Of a stretch of 64,000 bases of DNA, positions 33,276-41,654 are shown piece after piece. The DNA is taken from contig NZ_VUOH01000002.1 of assembly GCF_015390235.1 (NCBI RefSeq), forward strand, positions 186,001 to 250,000, in the 5' to 3' direction. Within the stretch, counting starts at the first letter, position 1. Each line of letters begins with the position of its first letter. Source of the stretch: Quadrisphaera sp. INWT6 (GTDB lineage: Bacteria; Actinomycetota; Actinomycetes; Actinomycetales; Quadrisphaeraceae). The notes beneath the pieces are model-generated. The model searched no databases. It was given only the letters and a program-made list of their open reading frames with translations, and was not told where the DNA came from. Both the position numbers and the translations under genes were made by a program.

Positions 33276-34436
33276 TCAGGCGGCCAGGAAGCCGCGCCGC
33301 AGCCGCCACATCGACTGCAGGCCCGCCAGCTCGGCCTCGGCGGCGCCGGCGGGGGCGGTGCCCCGCTCCATGCGGTCGCGCAGGAAGGCCACCTCGCTGG
33401 CCAGCTCCTGGAAGTCGCGCATGGCCGTGCGGGCCTGGGGGCCGAGGGTTCGCCCCGCCCAGTCGCGGGCGCGGGAGCGCTCGGGCAGCGACGCGAGCAT
33501 CCGGGCCTCGACGGGGGTGATCCACCCGGCCTGCGCGTACCCGGCGAGGTGGCGCCGCAGCACCCGGCCCTCGCGGGTGCGGGCGGCCACGGCCAGCGCC
33601 ACGGCGGCCACGAAGATCGGGAGCTGGAGCACGACGTAGGTGCCGACGAAGCCCTGGAGGCCCTGGCTGGCGGTGGCGTTCCACAGCGCGTGCAGCCCGA
33701 CCGCCACCACCCACCCGGCCAGCGGCGCGAGGACCCGCAGCGCACGGCTGCGGCGGCTGGCGGCGATGCCGATGCCCACGCCGATCGCGGCGGTGAACAG
33801 GGGGTGGGCGAACGGGCTGAACAGGCAGCGCACCACGAACGTCACGGCGGTGACCGTGGCGCCGTCGTCGGCGAAGCTGCGCCCCAGGTAGAGGACGTTC
33901 TCGACGAAGGCGAACCCCACGCCAGCCAGGGCGGCGTAGACGACGCCGTCGACCACGCCGTCGAACTCGCGGCGCCGGAACAGGAAGAGCAGCAGGACGG
34001 CGAGGCCCTTGGTGGTCTCCTCCACGACCGGCGCCACCAGCACCGCGGCGGAGTCGGGGTCTCCCCCGGCGGCGCGGATCAGCTCCATCGAGGAGGTGTT
34101 GAGCACCAGCGCCACGAAGGTGGCCACGAACGCGCCCCACACGAAGGCGAACACCAGCTGCGCGGGCGGCTCGTGCTCGTACCTGTCGAGCCAGAGGATG
34201 GCCGCGACCACGGGGAAGACCGGCAGCAGCGCCAGCAGCGCACCGACGCCGAAGCCCGTGATGCCGGTGTCGCTGAGCACCAGCAGCAGCGTGAGCAGCC
34301 CGCAGCCGGCCACGAGCAGGACGACGGCGACGCGCAGCAGCACCCGCCCGACGCCCGTGCGGCGGGGGCGGCGCTCGGGCAGGTGCAGGTGCGGCTCGCC
34401 CTCACCCCGGGGCGGATGAGCGGGGAAGGGCTCCAT
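33276..34436 (-). CDS. PrsW-family intramembrane metalloprotease
   Basis: A 386-residue membrane protein of the PrsW/CPBP-related group. The signature blocks are VEETTKG (EExxK, about residue 138), [21 protein letters not shown] and VGLHALWN, giving the Glu and His residues for zinc. About eight to nine helices precede a cytoplasmic C-terminal domain of about 120 residues with a helical arrangement ([24 protein letters not shown]). In Bacillus PrsW starts anti-sigma factor cleavage; here the target is unknown. An ATG at 34436 with a His-rich leader. Confidence 0.85.
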   Translation of the reverse strand: MEPFPAHPPRGEGEPHLHLPERRPRRTGVGRVLLRVAVVLLVAGCGLLTLLLVLSDTGITGFGVGALLALLPVFPVVAAILWLDRYEHEPPAQLVFAFVWGAFVATFVALVLNTSSMELIRAAGGDPDSAAVLVAPVVEETTKGLAVLLLFLFRRREFDGVVDGVVYAALAGVGFAFVENVLYLGRSFADDGATVTAVTFVVRCLFSPFAHPLFTAAIGVGIGIAASRRSRALRVLAPLAGWVVAVGLHALWNATASQGLQGFVGTYVVLQLPIFVAAVALAVAARTREGRVLRRHLAGYAQAGWITPVEARMLASLPERSRARDWAGRTLGPQARTAMRDFQELASEVAFLRDRMERGTAPAGAAEAELAGLQSMWRLRRGFLAA

Positions 34437-34543
34437 GGCGCAGCACGCTAGCCGCGGGGACCGACGGCGCGGGGGCGCCGCGCCCGCCGGGTGCCGCTGC
34501 GGGTGCTGCGCCGGGTGCAGCGCCGCGTGAGCGGGTCACTACA

Positions 34544-35161
34544 GTGACGCCGGTGGCGAGCCCCTCCTCCGACCGCATCGTCTGGATCGACTGCGAGATG
34601 ACGGGCCTGGACCTGTCGGTCGACGCGCTCGTCGAGGTCGCCGTGCTGGTCACCGACTCCGAGCTGAACGTCCTCGACGAGGGCATCGACGTCCTCATCA
34701 AGCCCTCCGAGGAGTCGCTCGCGCAGATGCGCGACGTGGTGCGCACGATGCACACCACGTCCGGGCTGCTCGACGAGCTGCAGCACGGCACGACCATGTC
34801 CGAGGCGACCGAGGCGGTGCTGGAGTACGTGCGCCGCCACGTGCCCGACCCCCGCAAGGCGCCGCTGGCCGGCAACTCGGTGGGCACCGACCGCGGGTTC
34901 ATCGCCCGCGACATGCCCGAGCTCGACGAGCACCTGCACTACCGGATCATCGACGTCAGCTCGATCAAGGAGCTGGCGCGCCGCTGGTACCCGCGGGCCT
35001 ACTTCCAGGCGCCGGCCAAGGCCGGCGGTCACCGCGCCCTCGCCGACATCCGCGAGAGCATCACCGAGCTGCGCTACTACCGCGAGGCCGTCTTCGTGCC
35101 CGCGCCGGGTCCGGACTCGGCCGCGGCGAAGGCCGCGGCCGAGCGCACGGCTCCCGCCTGA
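34544..35161 (+). CDS. orn: oligoribonuclease
   Basis: A 205-residue DEDDh 3'-5' exoribonuclease that finishes RNA decay by hydrolysing 2-5-mers and pGpG. The exonuclease motifs are [10 protein letters not shown] (Exo I, about residues 14-23), [18 protein letters not shown] (Exo II) and [11 protein letters not shown] (Exo III, with the catalytic His). The first GTG (34544) is used; GTG 34553 would shorten it by three residues. Its position directly upstream of tRNA-His is conserved in many actinobacteria. Confidence 0.95.
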   Translation: MTPVASPSSDRIVWIDCEMTGLDLSVDALVEVAVLVTDSELNVLDEGIDVLIKPSEESLAQMRDVVRTMHTTSGLLDELQHGTTMSEATEAVLEYVRRHVPDPRKAPLAGNSVGTDRGFIARDMPELDEHLHYRIIDVSSIKELARRWYPRAYFQAPAKAGGHRALADIRESITELRYYREAVFVPAPGPDSAAAKAAAERTAPA

Positions 35162-35230
35162 GGCGCCTCGGGCACGGCGCGCCGACGGCGTGCCGTAGGA
35201 TCTGTCCCGGCCGTGCGCGCACGGCCGATG

Positions 35231-35303
35231 GTGGGCGTAGCTCAGCTGGTAGAGCGCCGCGTTGTGGTCGCGGATGTCGCGGGTTCAAGTCCCGTCGCTC
35301 ACC
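35231..35303 (+). tRNA. tRNA-His (GTG anticodon)
   Basis: A full cloverleaf can be folded. The acceptor GTGGGCG pairs with CGCTCAC (one G-T), the D-arm GCTCAGCTGGTAGAGC is standard, the anticodon stem/loop CGCGTTGTGGTCGCG carries GTG, and the T-arm GCGGGTTCAAGTCCCGT is canonical. The discriminator is C73 and the base before position 1 is G (35230), giving the extra G-1:C73 pair that marks tRNA-His. CCA is not fully encoded. Confidence 0.97.
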
Positions 35304-35310
35304 CCGCCGC

Positions 35311-35344
35311 GGAGGCCCCGGTCAGGAACCTGACCGGGGCCTCC
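35311..35344 (+). terminator. strong hairpin after tRNA-His
   Basis: GGAGGCCCCGGTCA and TGACCGGGGCCTCC pair perfectly over 14 bases (loop GGAACC, which can close further), 8 bp after the tRNA. Confidence 0.85.
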
Positions 35345-35500
35345 GTCGTCTCCGGAGCCGCTGGCGCCCCGCGGGGCATCCGGGTGGCGCCCGAGCGGGT
35401 GGCTCCCGGGCGCGGGCCGCAAGGTCGTGGGCAGGGGCACCGATGTGGTGGGTGCAACCAGCAGCAGCCGCACGGACGCGGAGACCACGAAGGAGCCGCA

Positions 35501-35689
35501 GTGCACCACCAGCCCACCCCGGACCTGTCCGTCCAGAACGCCCCGGGCTCGACCGTGATGGATCTGCTCAAGCGGGGTGTGCCCCTGTCGCTGCTCGTCG
35601 ACCTGTCGCTGCCCGACGGCCCGGACTCCGAGGAGATCCTGGCCGCCGAGCGCTGGCAGGGCGACCCGAGCTGGCTCGACCGCGGCTGA
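35501..35689 (+). CDS. small acidic protein of unknown function
   Basis: A 62-residue protein beginning at GTG 35501 with an excellent ribosome site (AAGGAG). The text NAPGSTVMDLLKRGVPLSLLVDLSLPDGPDSEEIL is characteristic of a small conserved actinobacterial hypothetical family that I recognise by pattern only. It has no membrane segment. The N-terminus is His-rich (HHQPTP). Open reading continues upstream through the tRNA, which is not coding. Confidence 0.65.
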   Translation: MHHQPTPDLSVQNAPGSTVMDLLKRGVPLSLLVDLSLPDGPDSEEILAAERWQGDPSWLDRG

Positions 35690-35734
35690 GGGTCGACGCG
35701 CCCGGCCGCCGCGTCCGGGCGCCGGCCCGCGGGC

Positions 35735-36412
35735 TCAGCGCACCAGCGCCGCCAGCTGGCGGGCCGTCGCCACGGCCTGCTCGTGGGCGCGGGCCAGCTC
35801 GGCCGCCGCGCGCTCGGCGCCGTCGGCCAGGGCCGGCACCGACTCCGAGAGCGTGGCGCTGGTGGTGATCACCGAGACGTCCATGCCGAGCGCGTCGCCC
35901 AGCACGATCTGCAGCGGCGGGACGGCGTGGTCCCAGGTCTCGGTGGGGGTGCCCGGGTCGTAGGTGCCGCCCCGGCTGGTGACGACGACGGCGGGCCGGC
36001 CCCGCAGGGGCTGGGCCTCGTGGCCGGGGAACGGCGTCGTCGTCCCGGGCACGTGGATGTGGTCGACCCAGGTCTTCAGCGTCGAGGGCAGGGAGTAGTT
36101 GTACATCGGGGCGCCGATGAGGACGACGTCCGCGGCGAGGAGCTCCGCGAGGACCTCCTCCTGGACGGCCTCGGCGGCCGGGTCGGGCGAGGAGCCCTCC
36201 GGCCGCAGCGCCGGGGCCCAGTGCAGGTCGGGGTCGAGCAGGTGCGGCAGCGGGCTGGCCACGAGGTCGCGGCGGACCACCTCGTGGTCGGGGCCGGCCT
36301 CGGCCCAGGTGCGGGCGAAGGCGGCGGTCACCTCGCGCGAGCGCGAGCGGCCCGGGCCGGTGGCGGGGCCGATGGACGAGTCGAGGTGCAGGAGTCGGGG
36401 CACCTCCCCCAT
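35735..36412 (-). CDS. azoR: FMN-dependent NADH:quinone/azo oxidoreductase
   Basis: A 225-residue flavodoxin-fold reductase. HLDSSIGPATGPGRSRSREVTAAF (phosphate-binding loop for FMN), APMYNYSLPSTLKTWVDHI (about residues 99-117) and VVTSRGGTYDPG are classic AzoR motifs. It reduces quinones and azo compounds by two electrons at the expense of NADH, limiting thiol stress. The ATG at 36412 lies only 20 bp from the first unit of the 42-bp repeat array, which therefore occupies its promoter region. Thematically related to the MarR/VOC/MhqD-like locus at 24-27 kb. Confidence 0.9.
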   Translation of the reverse strand: MGEVPRLLHLDSSIGPATGPGRSRSREVTAAFARTWAEAGPDHEVVRRDLVASPLPHLLDPDLHWAPALRPEGSSPDPAAEAVQEEVLAELLAADVVLIGAPMYNYSLPSTLKTWVDHIHVPGTTTPFPGHEAQPLRGRPAVVVTSRGGTYDPGTPTETWDHAVPPLQIVLGDALGMDVSVITTSATLSESVPALADGAERAAAELARAHEQAVATARQLAALVR

Positions 36413-36431
36413 CCTGCCCGCCCCCGCGAGC

Positions 36432-36579
36432 CGCAGCCGAGCGCCCCGTTGCGCTCCACGGCCTCCCGGAGCCGCAGCCGGGCGCTCGGATGCGGTCCGG
36501 ACCCCTCCTGGAAGCGCAGCCGGGCGCTCGGCTGCGGTCTAGACCCCTCCGGGAAGCGCAGCCGGGCGCTCGGCTGCGG
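36432..36579. repeat. tandem array of four units with 42-bp period, hairpin-forming (array 1)
   Basis: Units start at about 36432, 36473, 36515 and 36557 (spacing 41, 42, 42). Units 2-4 share CGCAGCCGGGCGCTCGG-type text in which CGCAGCCG pairs with CGGCTGCG around a GGCGCT loop, followed by a GACCCCTCC(T/G)GGAAG spacer. Unit 1 instead reads CGCAGCCGAGCGCCCCGTTG, the form seen in array 2 at 51760. Lies between pabC's stop and the azoR start. Confidence 0.9.
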
Positions 36580-36591
36580 CCCGGTGGGGGC

Positions 36592-37512
36592 TCAGAAGCC
36601 GGCGAGCTCCTGCAGCTCGGAGACCAGGGCGGTGTCGACGGGCAGCGGCTGGCCGTCGAGCTCGCGGACGGCGACCGGGCCGCGCACCGCGCTCGCGAGC
36701 AGCACCGCGCGGGCCGAGCGCAGGTCGGCGAGGGTGCCGGTGGTCGCGGTGGCGTCCCACCCGGCGCGCTGCGCCCGCTCGAAGAGCAGCTGCTGGGACG
36801 TGCTCCCGAGGATGCCGTTCGACCCCGGGGCGACGGTCCGCAGCCGGGGGATGCCGCCCCCGCCGGGCACCCACAGGACCGCCGACGTGGGGCCCTCCAG
36901 CAGGGAGCCGTCGGCCGCGGTGAGGAGCGCGTCGTCGGCGCCGCGGCGGACGGCCTCGCGCTGCGCGGCGGTGTGCACCGCGTACGACAGCGTCTTCACC
37001 CCGCCCAGCAGCCAGGGCGCCCCGGCGAAGGCCTCGGGCCCGTACCCGCGGGTCATCGACGCCACGCGGACGCCGTCGCGGCGGGCGGCCAGCGACGCGA
37101 CGTCCATCGCGGAGACGGTGACGACGACGGTCGGCTCGACCGGCTCCCCCGGCGACTGCGGGAGCCCCCGGGTCATCGACAGCTTCACCGCCGCCTCGCC
37201 CGGGGATCCCGCCTGGTGGGCGGCCCACTCGCCCGCGGCGAGGTCGAGCAGCTGCGCCCACGGCGCCGGGTCGTCGGGGAGGTCGAGGGAGCGGGCGGAG
37301 CGCTGCATCCGCGCCAGGTGCGCGCCGAGGTTCGGGACCTCGGCCCCCCCGTCGGCGCGCGCGACCAGGCGCAGCCCCTCGAAGCAGCCGTCGCCGCGGG
37401 TCAGGCCCAGGTCGTCGGCGGTGACGACCGGCGCGTCGGCGGCGACGAGACCGGTGCTGCGCCCCCCGCCGGGCAGGGCTCGGGAGACGGCGACGACGAG
37501 GAGCGCGGACAC
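36592..37512 (-). CDS. pabC: class IV aminotransferase, probable aminodeoxychorismate lyase
   Basis: A 306-residue fold-type IV PLP enzyme. The Schiff-base Lys is in GGVKTLSYA (about residue 170); Arg/Gly in LTRGDGCFEGLR and the phosphate region SNGILGSTSQQ follow the PabC/BCAT pattern. Actinobacterial genes of this length next to no branched-chain genes are usually 4-amino-4-deoxychorismate lyases (folate pathway), but D-amino-acid aminotransferase activity cannot be excluded. GTG start at 37512. Its end lies 13 bp from array 1. Confidence 0.75.
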   Translation of the reverse strand: MSALLVVAVSRALPGGGRSTGLVAADAPVVTADDLGLTRGDGCFEGLRLVARADGGAEVPNLGAHLARMQRSARSLDLPDDPAPWAQLLDLAAGEWAAHQAGSPGEAAVKLSMTRGLPQSPGEPVEPTVVVTVSAMDVASLAARRDGVRVASMTRGYGPEAFAGAPWLLGGVKTLSYAVHTAAQREAVRRGADDALLTAADGSLLEGPTSAVLWVPGGGGIPRLRTVAPGSNGILGSTSQQLLFERAQRAGWDATATTGTLADLRSARAVLLASAVRGPVAVRELDGQPLPVDTALVSELQELAGF

Positions 37513-37563
37513 GGTGGCTGACGGTACGCGTCACCCCTGGGGCCGTCCTGAAGCGGCCCGGGG

Positions 37564-38340
37564 TCAGTCGAGCGGGTCGTCGGGGGTGACCACGCCGGCG
37601 CGGTAGGCCCACACCACCACCTGCACGCGGTCGCGCAGGTCGAGCTTGGCCAGCAGGCGCCCCACGTGCCCCTTCACGGTCGGCTCGGACAGGAACAGCC
37701 GCTGCGCCACCTCGGCGTTGGAGCGGCCGCGGGCCACCTCGGCGAGCACGTCGCGCTCGCGGGGCGTGAGCGACGCCAGCTGGCGCTGCACCTGCGCGCC
37801 GTCGTGCTCGCCGCCGGGGGCCGCGCCGCCGTCGTCCTGCGCGCTCCGCGCCGGGTCGCCCGGGAGGCGCTCCTCGGCGAGGGCGAGCAGGTGGCGGGTG
37901 AGCCGCGGGGTGAGGACGGCGTCGCCCGCGGCGACGGCGTGGAGCGCGCGCACGAGCTCGTCGGGCTGGGCGTCCTTGAGCAGGAAGCCGCTGGCCCCGG
38001 CCCGGAGCGCGGCGTAGGCGTGCTCGTCGAGGTCGAAGGTGGTGAGCACCAGCACCCGGGTGCTGCGCCCCGCCGCCGCGGCCTCCTCGACCACCCGGCG
38101 GGTCGCCTCGACGCCGTCGAGCACCGGCATCCGCACGTCCATGAGGACGACGTCGGGGTCGAGCGCGGCCGCCATCGCCGCGCCGGAGCGCCCGTCGGCG
38201 GCCTCCCCGACCACCTCGATGGTGCGCCCGCCCGGCTGGTCGCCCTCGTGGCCGTCGAGGAGCATCCGGAAGCCGAGCCGGACGAGGGCCTGGTCGTCGA
38301 CGAGCAGCACCCGCAGGGGCGCCTCGGCGGGGTCGCTCAC
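37564..38340 (-). CDS. LuxR/NarL-family response regulator
   Basis: A 258-residue regulator. The receiver domain has acidic VDDQ, the phospho-acceptor Asp in VLMDVRMPVLDG (about residue 62), Thr in VLTTFD and Lys in LLKDA. A low-complexity linker (DDGGAAPGGEHDGAQ) leads to the GerE helix-turn-helix LTPRERDVLAEVARGRSNAEVA. It lies 25 bp downstream of the histidine kinase gene and probably controls the ABC transporter genes of the same operon. Confidence 0.9.
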   Translation of the reverse strand: MSDPAEAPLRVLLVDDQALVRLGFRMLLDGHEGDQPGGRTIEVVGEAADGRSGAAMAAALDPDVVLMDVRMPVLDGVEATRRVVEEAAAAGRSTRVLVLTTFDLDEHAYAALRAGASGFLLKDAQPDELVRALHAVAAGDAVLTPRLTRHLLALAEERLPGDPARSAQDDGGAAPGGEHDGAQVQRQLASLTPRERDVLAEVARGRSNAEVAQRLFLSEPTVKGHVGRLLAKLDLRDRVQVVVWAYRAGVVTPDDPLD

Positions 38341-38365
38341 AGCGCACCACCCTCTCCCGGCGTCG

Positions 38366-39616
38366 TCACGGCGCCGTCACGGGGCGCGACGGGAGCACGG
38401 CCCGGACCCGCCACCCACCGCCCTCGCGGGGTCCGGCGTCCAGCCGTCCGCCGAGGGACGCCGCCCGCTCCCGCATCCCGGCGACGCCGCTGCCCCGGCC
38501 CGGCGCGGCCGGTGCCTCCGGGTCGGTGGTGACGCCCAGCCCCACGCCGTCGTCCTGCACCACCACCTCCACCCGGTCGCCCTCGGTGCGCACGAGCACC
38601 TCGACCCGCGCGCCCAGGCCGGCGTGGTCGAGCACGTTGGTCAGCGCCTCGGTGGCGATCCGGTGCACCGCGAGGTGCACGGCGGGGCTCCACCCCCCGT
38701 CGGAGCCGTGCCGGGTGAGGCGCACGGGGACGCCGGCGGCGCGCACGCCGCTGACCAGCGCGTCGAGGGCGTCGTGGCCCGTCGCGCCGCCAGCGCTCGG
38801 GGTCCCCGGCAGCGGGGTGACCGCGGCTCCGCCGTCGGCGTCGTCACCGAGGACGCCCAGCAGGTGGCGCATCTCGGCCAGCGCCTGGCGCGCGGTGGTG
38901 GTGACGGCGTCGAGGGCCGCGGGGTCGGCGGGGGCCTGCGGCGCGCGGGCGGCCCGGGAGGCCATGCCGTCACCGAGCCGGACGACGACGGTGAGGGCGT
39001 GCGCCACGACGTCGTGCAGCTCCCGCGCGATGCGGGCCCGCTCGGCGACCACGGCGATCTGCGCGCGGTGGTCGCGCTCGGCCTCGAGGCGCCGGGCGCG
39101 CTCCTCGGCGTGGGCCAGGCGCTCGCGGCGGCCGCGAGCGGCGACCCCGGCGAAGACCGCGGCGGCGAGGAGCGGCCCGGTGACGGCGGGGGCCGCCCAG
39201 ACCGTGGTGGGGGGCGTGCCACCGCCGCGGGCGACGCGGTCGGCGGCGGCCAGCACGAGCAGGACGACGACGGCCGCTGTGACCCCCGCGCGCAGGGCCG
39301 CGCCCCGCCGCTGCGACGCGAGCCCGAGCAGGGCCACGAGGACGAGCACGCCCGGGTAGGCCGGGCGCCCGTCGAGCAGCAGCCACGAGGGGACGGCGAG
39401 GGCGCACACCGCCAGCGCCGCGGCCAGCGGGGCCCGGCGGGCCCAGACGAGGGGCACCGCCGTCACCAGCGCCGCCCAGCTGCCCGCGACGCCGGACTGC
39501 AGGTAGGCCTCGGGGCACAGCGGCAGCAGCCACAGCAGCGCCCACCCCGCGTCGACGAGACGGGGGTGGGCGCCGGCGAGCGAGCGGAGGCGCTCGGCCC
39601 GGGAGCCGTGGTCCAA
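38366..39616 (-). CDS. sensor histidine kinase (HisKA_3, NarL partner)
   Basis: A 416-residue kinase. Five to six N-terminal helices form a DUF-type membrane sensor (LLWLLPLCPEAYLQ, VLVLVALLGLASQ), then ARELHDVVAHALTVV contains the phosphorylated His (about residue 199), and the ATPase domain has EALTNVLDHAGLG (N box), VQDDGVGLG (G1) and GSGVAGMRERAASLGG (G2). The start is uncertain: the first in-frame start is TTG 39616, 28 bp after the permease stop; an internal GTG at about codon 21 is the alternative. Operon with the regulator and ABC genes. Confidence 0.88.
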   Translation of the reverse strand: MDHGSRAERLRSLAGAHPRLVDAGWALLWLLPLCPEAYLQSGVAGSWAALVTAVPLVWARRAPLAAALAVCALAVPSWLLLDGRPAYPGVLVLVALLGLASQRRGAALRAGVTAAVVVLLVLAAADRVARGGGTPPTTVWAAPAVTGPLLAAAVFAGVAARGRRERLAHAEERARRLEAERDHRAQIAVVAERARIARELHDVVAHALTVVVRLGDGMASRAARAPQAPADPAALDAVTTTARQALAEMRHLLGVLGDDADGGAAVTPLPGTPSAGGATGHDALDALVSGVRAAGVPVRLTRHGSDGGWSPAVHLAVHRIATEALTNVLDHAGLGARVEVLVRTEGDRVEVVVQDDGVGLGVTTDPEAPAAPGRGSGVAGMRERAASLGGRLDAGPREGGGWRVRAVLPSRPVTAP

Positions 39617-39644
39617 CGGCGGCGGTCGGGTCGTCAGGGAGGGC

Positions 39645-40514
39645 TCAGGCGTCGCGGCGCTGCAGCACCAGGGCGCCGGCGAGCACCGGGACTGCGGCCC
39701 AGCCGAGCAGGGTCAGCCAGGCCTCTCCGGTGCCGAGGGTGCCTCCGGTGGTCGAGGCCAGCGAGGAGCCGGCGACACCGGGGAGGTGGTCGTTGATGGC
39801 CACCACCCAGTCCCAGGTCACGAGCCCCAGCAGCGGCGGGGCCACGAACACGATGGCGGCGAGCACGGTGATGGCGGCCGCGGTGGTGCGGAACAGCAGC
39901 CCGAGCCCGAGGCCCAGGAGCGCCACCGCCACGAGGTAGGCGCAGTTGCCGAGGACGGCGAGCCAGGTGTCGGAGCTGGCCCAGTCCACGGTGGCGGCGT
40001 CGCCGTAGATCAGGCTCGCGACCCACAGGCTCGCCAGCGACAGCACCAGCGTGAACGGCACGAGCAGGCCCACCAGCACGGCGGTCTTGGCCACCACGAG
40101 CGGCCAGCGGCGCGGCAGTGCCATGAGGCTGGAGGAGATGGAGCCGGTGGCGTACTCCCCCGCCACGACCAGCGCCCCGAGGACCCCGAGCACCAGGGTC
40201 GAGAAGGTGCTGCTGGCCAGGGCGATGCCCACCGGGTCGGCGAGGCCGCCGGCGCCCGGCCCGCCCTGCGGCTGCTGGGCGTCGGGGTTGGACACCACGG
40301 CCGCCAGGAGCGCCGCGAACCCGACCGCCAGGCCGAGGGCGATGACGAGCGTCCACCAGGTGGAGCGCAGCGAGCGGAGCTTGGTCCACTCCGAGAGGAC
40401 GGCGCGGGGCAGGCTCGCCCCGGCGGGAGCGGTGTGCTGGCCGTGGTGCGGCGAGCCGTGCTCGCGCTGGGAGGGCACCGCGTCCGTCGTCGTCCTGCTG
40501 GTCTGCGTGCTCAT
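39645..40514 (-). CDS. ABC-2 type transporter permease
   Basis: A 289-residue membrane subunit. A polar His/Ser/Thr N-terminus of about 35 residues precedes SEWTKLRSLRSTWWTLVIALGL, the standard ABC-2 permease entry, and six helices follow. VAGEYATGSISSSLMALPRRWPLVVAKT is the conserved coupling-helix region. The ATG overlaps the ATPase stop as ATGA, so synthesis of the two subunits is coupled. Together they likely export a lipid, peptide or drug. Confidence 0.85.
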   Translation of the reverse strand: MSTQTSRTTTDAVPSQREHGSPHHGQHTAPAGASLPRAVLSEWTKLRSLRSTWWTLVIALGLAVGFAALLAAVVSNPDAQQPQGGPGAGGLADPVGIALASSTFSTLVLGVLGALVVAGEYATGSISSSLMALPRRWPLVVAKTAVLVGLLVPFTLVLSLASLWVASLIYGDAATVDWASSDTWLAVLGNCAYLVAVALLGLGLGLLFRTTAAAITVLAAIVFVAPPLLGLVTWDWVVAINDHLPGVAGSSLASTTGGTLGTGEAWLTLLGWAAVPVLAGALVLQRRDA

Positions 40515-41479
40515 GCTGCGACCTCCTGCTGCTGCGCGGCGCCGTCCTGGGCGCCCGCCCGGGCACCGGTGGCGGGCTCGTCGGTGGTGTACTCGCGGGA
40601 GTCGCGGGTCAGGGCCATGTAGACCTGCTCCAGCGACGCCCTCTCGGTGTGCAGCTCGTGCAGCACGATGCCGCGCTCGGCGGCGACCTCCCCGATGCGG
40701 GCGGCGGTGGTGCCCGTGACCAGGAGCTCCCCCACCTCGACGTCGGTGACGGTGGCGCCGGCGCTGACCAGCAGGCGGCCCAGCTCGCCGGCCTGCGGCG
40801 AGTGGACCACCACCGGGCGGTCGCTGGCGCTGGAGATGAGGTCGTCGACCGTGGTGTCGGCGAGCAGCCGCCCGCGGCCGACGATGACGAGGCGCTCGGC
40901 GGTCAGCGCCATCTCGCTCATGAGGTGGGAGCTGACGAAGACGGTGCGGCCCTCGGCGGCCAGGCCGCGCAGCAGGGTGCGGATCCACAGCACGCCGTCG
41001 GGGTCGAGGCCGTTGACGGGCTCGTCGAGGATGATCGTGGCCGGGTCTCCGAGCAGCGCCGAGGCGATGCCGAGCCGCTGGCCCATGCCGAGGCTGAACC
41101 CGCCGGCGCGCTTGCGGGCCACGTCGTGCAGGCCGACGAGGTCGATCACCTCCGCCACGCGCCGGCGGCCGATGCCCTGGCTCTGCGCGAGGGCGAGCAG
41201 GTGGTCGTGGGCGCTGCGGCCCTTGTGCACGGCCTTGGCCTCCAGCAGCGTGCCGACCTCGGCGAGCGGGGTGCGGTGCTCGGCGTACGGCTTGCCGTTC
41301 ACGGTGACGGATCCGGAGGTGGGGCGGTCGAGGCCGACGACCATGCGCATCGTGGTCGACTTGCCGGCGCCGTTCGGGCCGAGGAACCCCGTGACGTGGC
41401 CGGGGCTGACGGTGAAGCTGAGGTCGTCGACGGCGGTCTTCGCGCCGTAGCGCTTCACGAGGTGCTGGGCTTCGATCAC
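40511..41479 (-). CDS. ABC transporter ATP-binding protein
   Basis: A 322-residue ATPase with Walker A GPNGAGKST (about residues 34-42), signature FSLGMGQRL, Walker B IILDEPVNGLD and H-loop SSHLMSEM. The BcrA/NatA-type plan has a C-terminal domain of about 100 residues (DDLISSASDRPVVV). It is the first gene of a four-gene unit: ATPase, permease, histidine kinase, response regulator. This layout is typical of drug- or peptide-sensing export modules. The Gln-Ala-rich tail (AAQQQEVAA) is dispensable-looking. Confidence 0.9.
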   Translation of the reverse strand: MIEAQHLVKRYGAKTAVDDLSFTVSPGHVTGFLGPNGAGKSTTMRMVVGLDRPTSGSVTVNGKPYAEHRTPLAEVGTLLEAKAVHKGRSAHDHLLALAQSQGIGRRRVAEVIDLVGLHDVARKRAGGFSLGMGQRLGIASALLGDPATIILDEPVNGLDPDGVLWIRTLLRGLAAEGRTVFVSSHLMSEMALTAERLVIVGRGRLLADTTVDDLISSASDRPVVVHSPQAGELGRLLVSAGATVTDVEVGELLVTGTTAARIGEVAAERGIVLHELHTERASLEQVYMALTRDSREYTTDEPATGARAGAQDGAAQQQEVAA

Positions 41480-41591
41480 GTCGTCGACGCTAGGCGGGGC
41501 GGCGCCGCGGCGCGCCCTCCTGAGGGCCCGTCCTGGTGGTGCCCTCGGGCACCGACCCCCTCCTCAGGTCGTGGGTCCCCCCCTCCCCGCC

Positions 41592-41639
41592 GTGATCATG
41601 GGATCCGTGCACACCGCCGTGCACAGATCCCATGATCAC
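41592..41639. repeat. GTGATCATGG-family hairpin
   Basis: The arms (41592-41612 and 41619-41639) match at 20 of 21 positions; GTGATCATGGGATCC begins the left arm. The middle diverges from the other family members (GATCCGTGCAC instead of GCGTCCGCCAC), with both arms changed together, so pairing is conserved while sequence is not. Located between the ABC ATPase start and the DUF3533-like gene stop. Confidence 0.9.
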
Positions 41640-41654
41640 GACAGGCGGGGCGAG

